A DNA stretch of 64,000 nucleotides from an uncultured Stenotrophomonas sp. (GTDB taxonomy: Bacteria > Pseudomonadota > Gammaproteobacteria > Xanthomonadales > Xanthomonadaceae), in assembly GCA_913775725.1 (NCBI GenBank), contig CAJYNG010000021.1:248001-312000 (forward strand). The letters run 5' to 3'. Below the pieces are notes generated by a model. The model saw nothing but the letters and a program-made list of their open reading frames with translations. It made no database searches and was not told the origin of the DNA. The stretch's first letter is position 1. Each line of letters begins with the position of its first letter. Both the position numbers and the translations under genes were made by a program. Shown here one piece after another: positions 9,484 through 19,966 of this stretch.

Positions 9484-9549
9484 GGTCGGGCAACAGGCTG
9501 CAACGGGACCGCCAGTGTAGCGCTTGGCGGCGTGCCTGCCGCCGAACCT

Positions 9550-9609
9550 GTAGAGCCGAGCCCATGCTCGGCTGCCGGGACACGAAGCCGAGCATGGGCT
9601 CGGCTCTAC
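9550..9609. repeat. SMAG/REP inverted dimer between nbaC and kynU
   Basis: GTAGAGCCGAGCCCATGCTC (from 9550) faces its reverse complement ending in CTAC at 9609. The pair can form a long stem-loop in the nbaC-kynU transcript and may set differential expression of the two genes. Confidence 0.85.
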
Positions 9610-9621
9610 AGGGGCAGGTGC

Positions 9622-10152
9622 TCAGCCCACCGCTGGTGCCGGCAGTGGATCCATGTGCCCGCACTGGCTGCAGGTACGCAGCTTCAGGCTGGCGTGGTAG
9701 CGCGCGAACACCTTCGGCAGGTCGGTCTCGATGTTCTGCAGCGGGAAATACTCTTCGTGCAGCTTGTGGTTGCAGCGCTCGCAGTGCCAGATCACGCCGT
9801 CCATCTCATGCGGCAGGCGCTTGCGCTCGACCACCAGGCCGATACCACCGGGCGGGCGCCGCGGCGAGTGCGGCACCTTCGCCGGCAGCAGGAAGATCTC
9901 GCCGGCACGGATCGGAATGTCGCGCACCGCGCCGTCTTCCTGCACCTTCAGCACCATCTCGCCTTCGAGCTGGTAGAACCACTCCGGGCCTTCGTCGTAG
10001 TGGTAGTCGGTGCGCGAATTCGGCCCGCCCACCACCATTACGATGAAATCGCCGTTGTCGATCATCTTGTTGCCCACCGGCGGCTTCAGCAGGTGGCGAT
10101 GTTCTTCGATCCAGGCGTGCAGGTTGATCGGCGAAGCGAGCATGGTGGTCAT
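9622..10152 (-). CDS. nbaC: 3-hydroxyanthranilate 3,4-dioxygenase
   Basis: Fe(II) extradiol cupin dioxygenase opening 3-hydroxyanthranilate on the route to quinolinate and NAD. 176 aa, the normal bacterial size. The catalytic metal region [18 protein letters not shown] and the late cupin histidine in KVPHSPRRP are present. The C-terminal rubredoxin-like site ([15 protein letters not shown], then CSQCGHMD) is complete with four cysteines, as in bacterial rather than animal enzymes. ATG at 10152 is used; ATG at 10143 is an equally possible start. It is 10 nt downstream of the carbonic anhydrase gene. Confidence 0.95.
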   Translation of the reverse strand: MTTMLASPINLHAWIEEHRHLLKPPVGNKMIDNGDFIVMVVGGPNSRTDYHYDEGPEWFYQLEGEMVLKVQEDGAVRDIPIRAGEIFLLPAKVPHSPRRPPGGIGLVVERKRLPHEMDGVIWHCERCNHKLHEEYFPLQNIETDLPKVFARYHASLKLRTCSQCGHMDPLPAPAVG

Positions 10153-10162
10153 CCGTAAGGGA

Positions 10163-10825
10163 TCAGTCGCGCTTGCCCTTGCGCGGGACGTAGGACAGGG
10201 CCTTTTCATAGGCCGGCTGCAGCTCTTCCTGTGAACCGACGTCGATGCCCATCTCGCGCACGCGTCCGTCCTTCAGGCTGTAGACCCAGCCATGCACCAT
10301 CAGCTTCTGGCCGCGGGCCCAGGCGTCCTGCACGATGGTCGAGCGGCACAGGTTGGCGACCTGCTCGATCACGTTCAGTTCGCACAGGCGTGCGTGCTTG
10401 AGCTCATCGGTCTCGATCGCATCGAGGATGCCGGTGTGCTTCTGCATCACGTCGCCCACATGGCGCAGCCAGTTGTCGGCCAGGCCGACGCGGGTGTTGT
10501 GCAGGCAGGCATGCACGCCGCCGCAACCGTAGTGGCCGACGATCAGGATGTGCTTCACCTTCAGCTGGTCCACCGCGTACTGCACCACGCTCAGGCAGTT
10601 CAGGTCGGTGTGGGCGACCACGTTGGCGACGTTGCGGTGCACGAACACTTCACCCGGCGCCATGCCGATGATCTGGTTGGCCGGCACGCGCGAATCGGAA
10701 CAGCCGATCCACAGGTATTCCGGGTGCTGCTGCTTGGCCAGCTGGTGGAAGAACTCGGGGTCTTCCTTCTCGATGCGGTCGGCCCAGTCGCGGTTGTTCT
10801 GCAGCAGCTTGTGGATGTCTTTCAT
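10163..10825 (-). CDS. can: Beta-class carbonic anhydrase
   Basis: Zinc enzyme interconverting CO2 and bicarbonate in the cytosol. 220 aa, the length of E. coli Can. Zinc ligands are visible in [10 protein letters not shown] (Cys, with the Asp/Arg dyad) and HYGCGGV (His and Cys). The [20 protein letters not shown] signature follows. ATG at 10825. It is the first gene of a minus-strand group with nbaC, kynU and kmo; bicarbonate supply has no obvious tie to the kynurenine route, so linkage may simply be neighbourhood. Confidence 0.96.
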   Translation of the reverse strand: MKDIHKLLQNNRDWADRIEKEDPEFFHQLAKQQHPEYLWIGCSDSRVPANQIIGMAPGEVFVHRNVANVVAHTDLNCLSVVQYAVDQLKVKHILIVGHYGCGGVHACLHNTRVGLADNWLRHVGDVMQKHTGILDAIETDELKHARLCELNVIEQVANLCRSTIVQDAWARGQKLMVHGWVYSLKDGRVREMGIDVGSQEELQPAYEKALSYVPRKGKRD

Positions 10826-10897
10826 GTATGGGTCCCTGGCGTCGGGTGGGGGCGCGCCGCAGCCATCCGGCTGCGTCGTCGCGGGAATCTGGGGCGC

Positions 10898-11536
10898 TTA
10901 GTCGCTGCGGGCGGCCTGTTCGCGGTGCCAGCGCATCCACTGCGCCAACTCGGAGGAAGAGGGAGTGCCCAGCTGTTCCAGTTCGGCGATCACTGCGCGC
11001 TGGTTGGCATCGGGATGGTTCTGGCTCAGCTTGAGCTTCAGCTGCACCTGCTCGACCTGGAAACGGAAGCCGATGATGGCGCGCAGCTCCGGGCCGTGTT
11101 CGGCACGCGTGGCATCGAACTGCCAGGCCTGGCCGACACTGGCTTCGAAACGGTCGCTGATCGTACCGACCAGTTCGGCCAGCGCATCAGTGTCGTCGAA
11201 GGTCTGCAGCTGGCCACGCAGTTCGGCGGCGGCGTAGTTCCAGGTCGGCACCCGCGCCGCAGGTTCCTTGTCCGGATACCAGCTGGCCGAGACATAGCCG
11301 TGCGGGCCGTCGACCAGTACCTTGGCCGCGCCGCTGTGGCGCGACTGCGGGTTGGCGCGGGCCCAGTGGCCGCGCAGTTCGATCTGTTCGCCGTCACGCC
11401 GGTACAGCACCGGCATCCGGGTCAGCACCGGCAGACCATCGCTGCCGGGCGTGAGCACGGTAACGAACGGGTCGCGCGCCAGCAGGCGGTCCAGCCAGAG
11501 CAGGTCGGTCTCGGCGAAGGCGCGCGGGGTGAACAT
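10898..11536 (-). CDS. FMN-binding split-barrel protein, PaiB-like
   Basis: 212-aa member of the PaiB family (FMN-binding split barrel), named after a Bacillus regulator of proteases and sporulation. Diagnostic features are the N-terminal MFTPRAFAETD, HWARANPQ, GPHGYVSASWY and VPTWNYAAAE motifs. Whether the proteobacterial members regulate transcription or are flavin-dependent enzymes is not settled. It starts 7 nt after the stop of a small unknown gene and probably shares its transcript. Family call is confident, function is not. Confidence 0.85.
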   Translation of the reverse strand: MFTPRAFAETDLLWLDRLLARDPFVTVLTPGSDGLPVLTRMPVLYRRDGEQIELRGHWARANPQSRHSGAAKVLVDGPHGYVSASWYPDKEPAARVPTWNYAAAELRGQLQTFDDTDALAELVGTISDRFEASVGQAWQFDATRAEHGPELRAIIGFRFQVEQVQLKLKLSQNHPDANQRAVIAELEQLGTPSSSELAQWMRWHREQAARSD

Positions 11537-11543
11537 GCTGGGG

Positions 11544-11858
11544 TCAGGCGAGCCCGCCCAGCGACTGGATCATGCGGCCACGCAGGCCCTCGTCGCTGTC
11601 GGCCTTCGGCGGCTGCACTTCGTGCAGGCTGAAGCCGCGCACCAGCGCGTCCTCCTCGTCCAGGCCGTCGTACTCGACGAACTCGGCGTCGAACAGCTGC
11701 GAACGGGCGGTGTCTTCGCTGTCATAGCTCAGCGTGTTGCCGTCGCTATCCAGCACTTCGGCGGTGCCGGCCGGGCGCACGCGCAGACGCGCCCAGATCA
11801 GGGTGTTGCCGAGGCTGGCCAGCCACCAGCTGTCGCGCGAGGCGGTGATGTCATTCAT
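11544..11858 (-). CDS. Conserved hypothetical protein, acidic, 104 aa
   Basis: I do not recognise a domain. The product begins MNDITASRDSWWLASLGNTL, is acidic in its middle part (SYDSEDTARSQLFDAEFVEYDGLDEEDAL in sense, given here only as context) and has no signal peptide or membrane segment. Tight packing (7 nt on each side) between a small membrane-protein gene and the PaiB-like gene, plus codon use like the neighbours, supports a real gene. Confidence 0.7.
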   Translation of the reverse strand: MNDITASRDSWWLASLGNTLIWARLRVRPAGTAEVLDSDGNTLSYDSEDTARSQLFDAEFVEYDGLDEEDALVRGFSLHEVQPPKADSDEGLRGRMIQSLGGLA

Positions 11859-11865
11859 GGATGTG

Positions 11866-12165
11866 TTACCAGAGCGAGGCCAGCCAGAGCAGGGCGGCCA
11901 TGCCCAGTCCGGCCAGCAGGGTCAGCAGCGATACCCAGGCCGGCGTCGCCAGCCCGGACAGCGAGCGATCCGGCTGCTGGCGATAGTCGCGGCGCAGCAG
12001 CCAGGCCAGGGCATCGGGCTTGAGGAAGGCGCCGCTGCCGAAGCGCTCGGCGAGCGCCGGATGGCGGTCGCGCACGTGCACCAGGGTCAGCGGCCAGAAG
12101 ATCACGAAGGCACTGAACCCGGCCACTGCAACGCCGACGAAACAGAGGGCGAAGAACAGGGTCAT
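11866..12165 (-). CDS. Small membrane protein, two predicted transmembrane helices
   Basis: 99 aa. Helix 1 covers about residues 3-27 (FFALCFVGVAVAGFSAFVIF) and helix 2 about 76-98 (LLTLLAGLGMAALLWLASLW), with a basic, proline-containing stretch in between. No known family recognised. It follows asnS on the same strand with a 30-nt gap and precedes a 104-aa unknown gene by 7 nt, so the group asnS to paiB-like may be one transcript. Confidence 0.7.
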   Translation of the reverse strand: MTLFFALCFVGVAVAGFSAFVIFWPLTLVHVRDRHPALAERFGSGAFLKPDALAWLLRRDYRQQPDRSLSGLATPAWVSLLTLLAGLGMAALLWLASLW

Positions 12166-12195
12166 GGGAGCGGTACCTCCGTGGTCGTGTGGGGC

Positions 12196-13590
<1,395 letters not shown>

Positions 13591-13687
13591 GACTTGAATC
13601 CTCTGCTGATCGACTCGATCTGTGAACACGGGAGTTTACCGGTTGCAGCGTTCTGCTTGCGAGGCATTTTTCGCGGCAACGGCTCCT

Positions 13688-13693
13688 TATAAT
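13688..13693 (+). promoter_or_regulatory. Candidate -10 box (TATAAT) of the Fe-S carrier gene
   Basis: Exact consensus TATAAT 26 nt ahead of the start codon; no good -35 hexamer is visible at 16-18 bp spacing. Confidence 0.45.
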
Positions 13694-13718
13694 GTCCCCG
13701 TACCTCTGGAGTAGCCCC

Positions 13719-14057
13719 ATGGCCGTCAGCCTGACCCCCATTGCCTTCGAGCGCGTGCAGCGCTTTGTCGCCCAGACCCCCGGTGCGCTGGGCCTGCGTT
13801 TTGGCGTGACCAAGACCGGTTGCTCGGGCTGGGGGCACATCACCGACCTTGCCCGCGACGAGCGCGAGGGCGATACCGTGTTCGACCAGGACGGCGTGAA
13901 GATCTACGTCGACGCCAAGAGCCTGGCGCTGGTGGACGGCACGGTGATCGACTTCGGCAAGCACGGCCTGAGCGAGACCTTCACGTTCAGCAACCCCAAC
14001 GCCACCGCCGAGTGTGGCTGCGGCGAGAGCTTCACCACCGACGCCGACAAGGCCTGA
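13719..14057 (+). CDS. Iron-sulfur cluster insertion protein, HesB/IscA/ErpA family
   Basis: A-type Fe-S carrier of 112 aa. The three cluster-binding cysteines are in KTGCSGWGH and in the C-terminal ECGCGESF. ATG at 13719 is preceded by CTGGAG as ribosome binding site and by an exact TATAAT hexamer at 13688-13693, which fits a sigma-70 promoter with a short leader. Standalone, with no isc or suf genes around it, as is typical for erpA-like members. IscA versus ErpA cannot be separated by eye. Confidence 0.9.
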   Translation: MAVSLTPIAFERVQRFVAQTPGALGLRFGVTKTGCSGWGHITDLARDEREGDTVFDQDGVKIYVDAKSLALVDGTVIDFGKHGLSETFTFSNPNATAECGCGESFTTDADKA

Positions 14058-14102
14058 GGGCCGGCCGCCGGGCATGGCCCTGCGCTGATAAGGCGTGCCC
14101 TG

Positions 14103-14126
14103 GTAGGTGCCAACCTTGGTCGGCAC
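14103..14126. repeat. SMAG/REP-like palindrome
   Basis: GTAGGTGCCAACCTTGGTCG followed by GCAC. This is the GTAGGTGCCAACC sequence variant, also seen inverted at 22567-22590. Confidence 0.65.
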
Positions 14127-14151
14127 GCCGGGCTCGGCAGGGACCCCACGG

Positions 14152-14694
14152 ATGGAACGACCGGCTTTTACCTATCACCCCAACGCCTACGCCCTCTCCT
14201 TCGAAGAGGTCGAGGGGGTCTGTGACTGCTGCGGCCAGCCGCGCACACTGCGCTACCGCGGACCGTTCTACACGTGCCTGCGGCCGGAGTATCTATGCCC
14301 GTGGTGTATCGCCGATGGCAGGGCGGCAGCCAGCTACGAGGGTGAATTCACCGGCTGGAGCGATATCGAAGGGGTATCCCCGGATCCAGCCGACCCGCCG
14401 CCGACCATCGCCCGTGAGCTGCTGCTGGAGATCTGCGAGCGCACCCCGGGCTACTCGTCCTGGCAGCAATCGGTCTGGCTGAGCCACTGCGAACGGCCCT
14501 GCGCCTTCCTCGGTTTCGCCGGCAGCGAAGAGCTGCTGCCCATCCTCGACCAGGTCCGGCCCGATGTGGCGGCGGTCAATCCACGCGACGCGGACTGGGT
14601 GCTGGCGCACCTGAGCCGGGACGGGATGATGGTCGGCTGCCTGTTCCAGTGCCTGGGATGCGGCCAGCATCGCCTTCATGTCGACCTGGGATGA
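14152..14694 (+). CDS. CbrC family (UPF0167) protein
   Basis: 180 aa, homologous to E. coli CbrC, associated with colicin E2 tolerance. The family signature is clear: FTYHPNAYALSFEEVEGVC near the N-terminus, then CDCCGQPR and the YLCPWCIADGRAA cysteine pairs, which look like a small zinc site, and CLGCGQHRLHVD at the C-terminus. The ATG at 14152 gives the family N-terminus; an upstream in-frame ATG at 14107 lies inside a SMAG palindrome and is rejected. Molecular function unknown. Confidence 0.87.
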   Translation: MERPAFTYHPNAYALSFEEVEGVCDCCGQPRTLRYRGPFYTCLRPEYLCPWCIADGRAAASYEGEFTGWSDIEGVSPDPADPPPTIARELLLEICERTPGYSSWQQSVWLSHCERPCAFLGFAGSEELLPILDQVRPDVAAVNPRDADWVLAHLSRDGMMVGCLFQCLGCGQHRLHVDLG

Positions 14695-14793
14695 ATCCAG
14701 GCGGATTCGTGGAGCGTGCGGGGCTCCGGTAGCAGCCAGCCTGGGTTGGCATGAGGGCTGCTCCCCGGTTCAGGTTGCCCTGAGGCCCGCCGG

Positions 14794-14822
14794 TTGCCCG
14801 GCCACCCCATCTGCGCCATAAT
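14794..14822 (+). promoter_or_regulatory. Sigma-70-type promoter of rpsF-rpsR-rplI
   Basis: TTGCCC at 14794-14799 and CATAAT at 14817-14822 separated by 17 bp, with transcription expected near 14829. Confidence 0.55.
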
Positions 14823-14856
14823 GCGCGGCTTCCTGCCTTCCTGGCGGGAATCCTTG

Positions 14857-14881
14857 CCCCACCGCGGTATCAACGGCGGGG
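14857..14881 (+). ncRNA. Candidate S6:S18-binding leader hairpin
   Basis: In the rpsF leader, CCCC-A-CCG pairs with CGG-C-GGGG around the loop CGGTATCAA. Many bacteria have an rpsF leader motif bound by the S6:S18 complex for feedback control. Position and CCG content fit, but the covariance match was not tested. Confidence 0.35.
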
Positions 14882-14923
14882 GGCTGTCCGGCCGCAAGGC
14901 CACATCCGAAAGGTAGAAAAAAC

Positions 14924-15361
14924 ATGAGTCGTCATTACGAAATCGTGTTCATGGTCCACCCGGACCAGAGCGAGCAGGTCCCGGCCATGATCGAGCGCTA
15001 CAAGTCGCTGGTCGAGAACGGCAACGGCACCATTCACCGTCTGGAAGACTGGGGCCGCCGTCAGCTGGCATACCCGATCCAGAACCTGGTGAAGGCCCAC
15101 TACGTGCTGCTGAACATCGAAGCCGACCAGGCCGTGCTGAACGAGCTGACCGAAAGCTTCCGCTTCAACGACGCCGTGCTGCGCAACCTGGTCATCAAGC
15201 GTGACGAGGCTGACACCGAGCAGTCGCTGATCATGAAGAGCAAGGACGAGAAGGGTGACAAGCCGGAGCGCGGTGAGCGCCGTCGTCGTGACGACGAAGA
15301 AGGCGAGTCCACCACCACCGCTGACAACGAAGCCGGCGACGACGCCGCTTCCGCCGCCTAA
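14924..15361 (+). CDS. rpsF: 30S ribosomal protein S6
   Basis: Component of the 30S platform that pairs with S18. 145 aa: the standard domain ([20 protein letters not shown], then [25 protein letters not shown]) is followed by a charged C-terminal tail from about residue 100 ([20 protein letters not shown]) that is longer than the core fold needs. In E. coli, S6 is extended by RimK glutamates; the tail here is encoded acidic/basic sequence. Strong purine-rich ribosome binding site (GAAAGGTAG). First gene of rpsF-rpsR-rplI. Confidence 0.98.
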   Translation: MSRHYEIVFMVHPDQSEQVPAMIERYKSLVENGNGTIHRLEDWGRRQLAYPIQNLVKAHYVLLNIEADQAVLNELTESFRFNDAVLRNLVIKRDEADTEQSLIMKSKDEKGDKPERGERRRRDDEEGESTTTADNEAGDDAASAA

Positions 15362-15372
15362 GGAGCCTTCCC

Positions 15373-15603
15373 ATGTCCAAGTTCTTCCGTCGCCGCAAGT
15401 TCTGCAAGTTCACGGCTGAAGGTGTGAAGGAGATCGACTACAAGGATCTCAACACCCTGCGCCAGTACCTGACCGAGAACGGCAAGATCGTGCCGAGCCG
15501 CGTCACCGGTACCAAGTCGAAGTACCAGCGTCAGCTGGCGACCGCCGTCAAGCGCGCTCGCTTCCTGGCCCTGATCCCGTACACCGACAACCACGACGTC
15601 TGA
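15373..15603 (+). CDS. rpsR: 30S ribosomal protein S18
   Basis: 76 aa, complete, with the conserved [14 protein letters not shown]-terminus and the [23 protein letters not shown]-binding core. 11 nt after rpsF, with AAGGAG as ribosome binding site. No priB is present between rpsF and rpsR, unlike in enterics. The free cysteine in the N-terminal RRRKFC means this is not the fully C-minus S18 form. Confidence 0.98.
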   Translation: MSKFFRRRKFCKFTAEGVKEIDYKDLNTLRQYLTENGKIVPSRVTGTKSKYQRQLATAVKRARFLALIPYTDNHDV

Positions 15604-15609
15604 TGCCCG

Positions 15610-15634
15610 GCGGGGCGGCCCGGTGCCGCCCCGC
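15610..15634 (+). terminator. GC-rich hairpin after rpsR
   Basis: GCGGGGCGGC / GCCGCCCCGC around a 5-nt loop, without a T-run. More likely an attenuator or mRNA end stabiliser between rpsR and rplI than a full terminator. Confidence 0.45.
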
Positions 15635-15707
15635 TGTGCCAGCTATTCGGACAGCCTTTGTTGCGGGGCATCGCCTCGCTAACGAATAACTCATCTGGAG
15701 CAATACC

Positions 15708-16157
15708 ATGCAGCTGATCCTCCTGCAGAAAGTCACCAACCTCGGCAACCTGGGCGACCTGGTCGACGTGAAGCCGGGCTACGGCCGTAACTTCCTCGTG
15801 CCGCAGGGCAAGGCCGTTCCGGCCACCGAGAGCAACAAGGCCGAGTTCGAAGCCAAGCGCGCCGAATACGAAGCCAAGGCCCAGGCCATCCACGCCGACG
15901 CTGACGCCCGCAAGGCCAAGCTGGAAGGCGCGAGCGTGACCATCCCGGCCAACGCTTCGACCGAAGGCAAGCTGTACGGCTCGGTCGGCGCCCGCGAAAT
16001 CGCCGATGCCTTCACCGCTGCCGGCCTGCCGGTCAGCAAGAGCGAAGTCATCCTGGGCGAAGGCGCCTTCCGCAACATCGGCGAATACGACGTGCTGGTC
16101 CACCTGCACGCCGACGTCGAGACCACCGTCAAGGTCGTCGTCGTCGCCGAAGCCTGA
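15708..16157 (+). CDS. rplI: 50S ribosomal protein L9
   Basis: 149 aa, complete two-domain L9. The N-terminal rRNA-binding domain ([20 protein letters not shown], then [15 protein letters not shown]) joins a long helix to the C-terminal domain ([20 protein letters not shown]). Ribosome binding site CTGGAG ahead of ATG 15708. Third gene of the ribosomal group, 104 nt after rpsR, and followed by a clear terminator. Confidence 0.98.
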   Translation: MQLILLQKVTNLGNLGDLVDVKPGYGRNFLVPQGKAVPATESNKAEFEAKRAEYEAKAQAIHADADARKAKLEGASVTIPANASTEGKLYGSVGAREIADAFTAAGLPVSKSEVILGEGAFRNIGEYDVLVHLHADVETTVKVVVVAEA

Positions 16158-16188
16158 TCCCACGCCGCAAGGCCTGGAATCACCGCAG

Positions 16189-16221
16189 AACGGGCGCCCG
16201 CAAGGGTGCCCGTTTTGTTTT
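16189..16221 (+). terminator. Rho-independent terminator of rplI
   Basis: AACGGGCGCCC / GGGTGCCCGTT stem (one G-T pair) with a GCAA loop followed by TTGTTTTA. Confidence 0.88.
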
Positions 16222-16290
16222 ATGGCTCCGTTTCGTGGTGTCGGGCCACGTTTGGCCGACGGGGTGGGGCTGGACAATGTTCCACGCCCA

Positions 16291-16319
16291 TTCGTAGAAC
16301 ACGGCCACATCGGTATACT
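16291..16319 (+). promoter_or_regulatory. Candidate sigma-70 promoter of smc
   Basis: TATACT at 16314-16319 with TTCGTA 17 bp upstream; leaves a leader of about 90 nt before smc. Confidence 0.4.
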
Positions 16320-16416
16320 CAGGGCGTCACACCCGTTCCACGGGCATTGATTTCAATGGGATCAATGACTTGGAGGGTAAACGCAGGCCGCTTGCCGGCC
16401 CCAGTCCGGAACCCCT

Positions 16417-19400
16417 ATGCGTCTTTCCACGATCAAGCTGTCCGGCTTCAAGTCGTTCGTCGATCCGACCACCCTGCACCTGCCGACCAACATGACCGGC
16501 GTGGTAGGCCCCAATGGCTGCGGCAAGTCGAACATCATCGACGCCGTGCGCTGGGTCATGGGCGAGAGTTCGGCCAGCCGCCTGCGTGGCGACTCGCTGA
16601 CCGACGTGATCTTCTCCGGCTCCAATGCCCGCAAGCCGGTCTCGCAGGCCACCGTCGAGCTGATCTTCGACAATTCGGACCACACGATCTCGGGCGAGTA
16701 CGCCTCGTTCAACGAAATCTCGGTCAAGCGCACGGTCAGCCGCGACGGCACCAGCAACTATTACCTCAACGGCACCAAGTGCCGCCGCCGCGACATCACC
16801 GACCTGTTCCTCGGAACCGGCCTGGGCCCGCGCAGCTACTCGATCATCGAGCAGGGCATGATCAGCCAGATCATCGAGGCGCGCCCGGAAGACCTGCGCG
16901 TGTACCTGGAAGAGGCGGCCGGCATCTCCAAGTACAAGGAGCGCCGCAAGGAAACCGAGACCCGCATCCGCCACACCCGCGAGAACCTGGACCGGCTGGG
17001 CGACCTGCGCGACGAGATCAGCAAGCAGCTCGAACACCTCAAGCGCCAGGCCAGGCAGGCTGAGCAGTACCAGGCCCTGCAGGAAGAGCGCCGGGTCAAG
17101 GATGCCGAGTGGAAGACGCTGGAATTCCGTGGTCTCGACGGGCGCCTGTCGAAGCTGCGCGAGGGCCTGTCGCAGGAAGAGACCAAGCTGCAGCAGCTGA
17201 TCGCCGACCAGCGTGACGCCGAGGCCCGCATCGAGACCTCGCGTGTGCGCCGCGAAGAGGCTGCCGATGCGCTGAACACCGCGCAGGCCGCGGTCTACCA
17301 GGTCGGCAGCACGCTGGCGCGCGTGGAACAGCAGATCCAGCATCAGCGCGAGCTGTCGCAGCGCCTGCACAAGGCGCGCGACGAGACCCGCCAGGCCTTG
17401 GCCGAACTGGGCCAGCACATCAGCGGCGACGAGGCCAAGCTGAGGGTGCTGCGCGAGGCGGTGGAAGCTGCCACCCCGCAGCTGGAGGAGCTGCAGGAAG
17501 AGAACGAGATCAAGCAGGAAAGCCTGCGCGAGGCCGAAGACCGGCTGGCCAGCTGGCAGCAGCGCTGGGAACAGCACACCTCGCAGAGTTCGGAGGCCTC
17601 GCGCGCCGGCGATGTCGAGCGCACGCGCGTGGACTACCTGGACAAGCAGATCCTCGATGCCGACCGGCGTCGCGAGGCCCTGGCCGCCGAGCGCGCCGGG
17701 CTGGACGTGGACGCGCTGGAAGAAGCCTTCGAGCAGCTGCACCTGCAGCACGACACGCAGAAGACCGCGCTGGATGAATTGAGCGAAGACGTCGAGCTGC
17801 GCAAGCAAGGCGTGGCGGCGGTGCAGGAACAGCAGCGCAATGGCCAGAACGAACTGGCCGAACTGCGCAAGCAGGCCAACGGCCTGCGCGGTCGGCTGGC
17901 CTCGCTGGAGACCCTGCAGCAGGCTGCGCTGGGCCAGGAGCAGGGCGCGGCAGTCGCGTGGCTGAAGGCGCGTGGGCTGGATTCGGCAGCGCGTGTCGGC
18001 GAACGCCTGGACGTGGACGCCGGCTGGGAAAATGCGGTGGAAAGCGCGCTCGGCCAGTTGATCGAAGGTGTGCTGGTCGATGATCCGGCCAGTCTGGTCG
18101 ACGCCCTCGGCGAACTTGGCGAGGGTCACATTGCGCTGGTTGCCAACGCGGGTGCCGACGTCAAGGTTGCACCGACCTCGCTGGCCGCCCGCGTGCGTGG
18201 CCCGGCAGCGATCCGCCGCCTGCTGGCACACCTGCACGCAGCCAAGGACCTTTCCGAAGCGAAGGCGTTGCAGGGCAGCCTTCCGGAAGGCGATTCGATC
18301 ATCACCCAGAGCGGCGAGCGCCTGGGCCAGGGTTGGCTGCGCGTATCGCGCTCCGGCGCGGCCCAGCAGGGCGCGCTGCTGCGCGAGCGTGAGATCAACG
18401 AACTGCGTGAGCAGATCGAGCAGCTGCAGGACCGCGAGGCCGAGCTGGAAGAACAACTGACTGGTTTCCGTGAGCAGCTGCACGCCGCGGAGCAGCAGCG
18501 CGAAGACGCGCAGCGTGCGCTGTACCAGGCCCATCGTGCGGTCTCTGAACTGGCTGGCCAGTTGCAGGGCCAGCAGGGCAAGGTGGAAGCGGCGCGCACG
18601 CGCATCGACCGCATCGAAGGTGAGCTGAAGCAGTTGCAGGAAACGCTGGAAGCCAACAACGAGCAGGCGCGTGAAGCGCGCTCACGGTTGGAGAACGCGG
18701 TCAGCAGCATGGGCGACCTGGAATCGACCCGGCAGCGGCTGGAAGGCGAGCGCCGCCAGCTGACCGAGGCCCGCGACCTGGCACGCGATGCTGCGCGAGC
18801 GGTGCGCGAGCGGTCGCACTCGCTGGCCCTGACCCTGGAATCACAGCGGGCGCAGCTGGCCTCGTTGGGCCAGGCATTGGAGCGCATGGGCACCCAGCGC
18901 GGGCAGCTGGATTCGCGCCTGGGCGAACTGCATTCGCAGCTGGATGAAGGTGATTCGCCGGTCGAGTCGCTGCAGGCCGAGCACCAGAACGCGCTGGAAG
19001 AGCGCGTGCGGGCCGATCGCGTGCTCACCGAGGCGCGCACGCTGCTGGACGGCATCGACGCCGAGCTGCGCAACTACGAACAGACCCGCCACCAGCGCGA
19101 CGAACAGGCGCTGGCCCAGCGCGAGCGCATTTCGCAGCGCAAGCTGGACCAGCAGGCGCTGGTGCTCAGCGCGGAGACCCTGCAGGGCGCGGTGGAGAAG
19201 GCCGGCTTCGTGCTGCAGGAGGTGCTCAACGCACTGCCCGAGGATGCCCGCCTGGGCGACTGGGAGCAGGCCGTGCACCAGATCGATGGCCGCATGCGCC
19301 GGCTGGAGCCGGTCAACCTGGCCGCCATCCACGAGTACGGCGAGGCGTCGCAGCGCTCGGATTACCTGGATTCGCAGCACACCGACCTGACCACTGCGCT

Positions 19401-19920
19401 GGAAACACTTGAGGATGCCATCCGCAAGATCGACCGCGAGACCCGCGGCCGTTTCAAGGACACCTTCGATCGTGTCAACGCTGGCGTGCAGGCACTGTAC
19501 CCGCGCCTGTTCGGTGGCGGCCACGCCTACCTGGAGCTGACCGGTGAAGACCTGCTCGACACCGGTGTGACCATCATGGCGCGTCCGCCGGGCAAGCGCG
19601 TGTCCAGCATCTCGCTGCTGTCCGGCGGCGAGAAGGCGATGACCGCGGTGGCGCTGGTGTTCGCCATCTTCCAGCTGAATCCCGCGCCGTTCTGCCTGCT
19701 GGACGAGGTGGACGCACCGCTGGACGAAGCCAACGTCGGCCGCCTGGCCAACATGGTCAAGGAAATGAGTGAAAAGGTGCAGTTCCTGTTCGTCAGCCAT
19801 AACAAGGCGACGATGGAGGCCGCGCACCAGCTGTCGGGCGTGACCATGCGCGAGCCGGGCGTCAGCCGCCTGGTCAGCGTGGACCTGGAAGAAGCCGCGC
19901 GATTGGCGGGCGCGGCCTGA
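16417..19920 (+). CDS. smc: Chromosome segregation protein SMC
   Basis: ATPase that compacts and separates sister chromosomes as a long coiled-coil dimer. 1,167 aa. Walker A GPNGCGKSN is at residues 31-39, the coiled coils cover roughly 170-500 and 660-1000 with the hinge in between (GQLIEGVLVDDPASLVDALG onwards), the ABC signature LLSGGEKAM is near 1067-1075 and Walker B FCLLDEVDAPLDEA near 1091. ATG at 16417. An SMC rather than MukB system is usual outside enterics. scpA and scpB are not in the window. zipA follows by 46 nt. Confidence 0.98.
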   Translation: MRLSTIKLSGFKSFVDPTTLHLPTNMTGVVGPNGCGKSNIIDAVRWVMGESSASRLRGDSLTDVIFSGSNARKPVSQATVELIFDNSDHTISGEYASFNEISVKRTVSRDGTSNYYLNGTKCRRRDITDLFLGTGLGPRSYSIIEQGMISQIIEARPEDLRVYLEEAAGISKYKERRKETETRIRHTRENLDRLGDLRDEISKQLEHLKRQARQAEQYQALQEERRVKDAEWKTLEFRGLDGRLSKLREGLSQEETKLQQLIADQRDAEARIETSRVRREEAADALNTAQAAVYQVGSTLARVEQQIQHQRELSQRLHKARDETRQALAELGQHISGDEAKLRVLREAVEAATPQLEELQEENEIKQESLREAEDRLASWQQRWEQHTSQSSEASRAGDVERTRVDYLDKQILDADRRREALAAERAGLDVDALEEAFEQLHLQHDTQKTALDELSEDVELRKQGVAAVQEQQRNGQNELAELRKQANGLRGRLASLETLQQAALGQEQGAAVAWLKARGLDSAARVGERLDVDAGWENAVESALGQLIEGVLVDDPASLVDALGELGEGHIALVANAGADVKVAPTSLAARVRGPAAIRRLLAHLHAAKDLSEAKALQGSLPEGDSIITQSGERLGQGWLRVSRSGAAQQGALLREREINELREQIEQLQDREAELEEQLTGFREQLHAAEQQREDAQRALYQAHRAVSELAGQLQGQQGKVEAARTRIDRIEGELKQLQETLEANNEQAREARSRLENAVSSMGDLESTRQRLEGERRQLTEARDLARDAARAVRERSHSLALTLESQRAQLASLGQALERMGTQRGQLDSRLGELHSQLDEGDSPVESLQAEHQNALEERVRADRVLTEARTLLDGIDAELRNYEQTRHQRDEQALAQRERISQRKLDQQALVLSAETLQGAVEKAGFVLQEVLNALPEDARLGDWEQAVHQIDGRMRRLEPVNLAAIHEYGEASQRSDYLDSQHTDLTTALETLEDAIRKIDRETRGRFKDTFDRVNAGVQALYPRLFGGGHAYLELTGEDLLDTGVTIMARPPGKRVSSISLLSGGEKAMTAVALVFAIFQLNPAPFCLLDEVDAPLDEANVGRLANMVKEMSEKVQFLFVSHNKATMEAAHQLSGVTMREPGVSRLVSVDLEEAARLAGAA

Positions 19921-19966
19921 CGTGCCATCCTAGTTACCTGAATGAACTAGCCGGAGAACCTATCGA

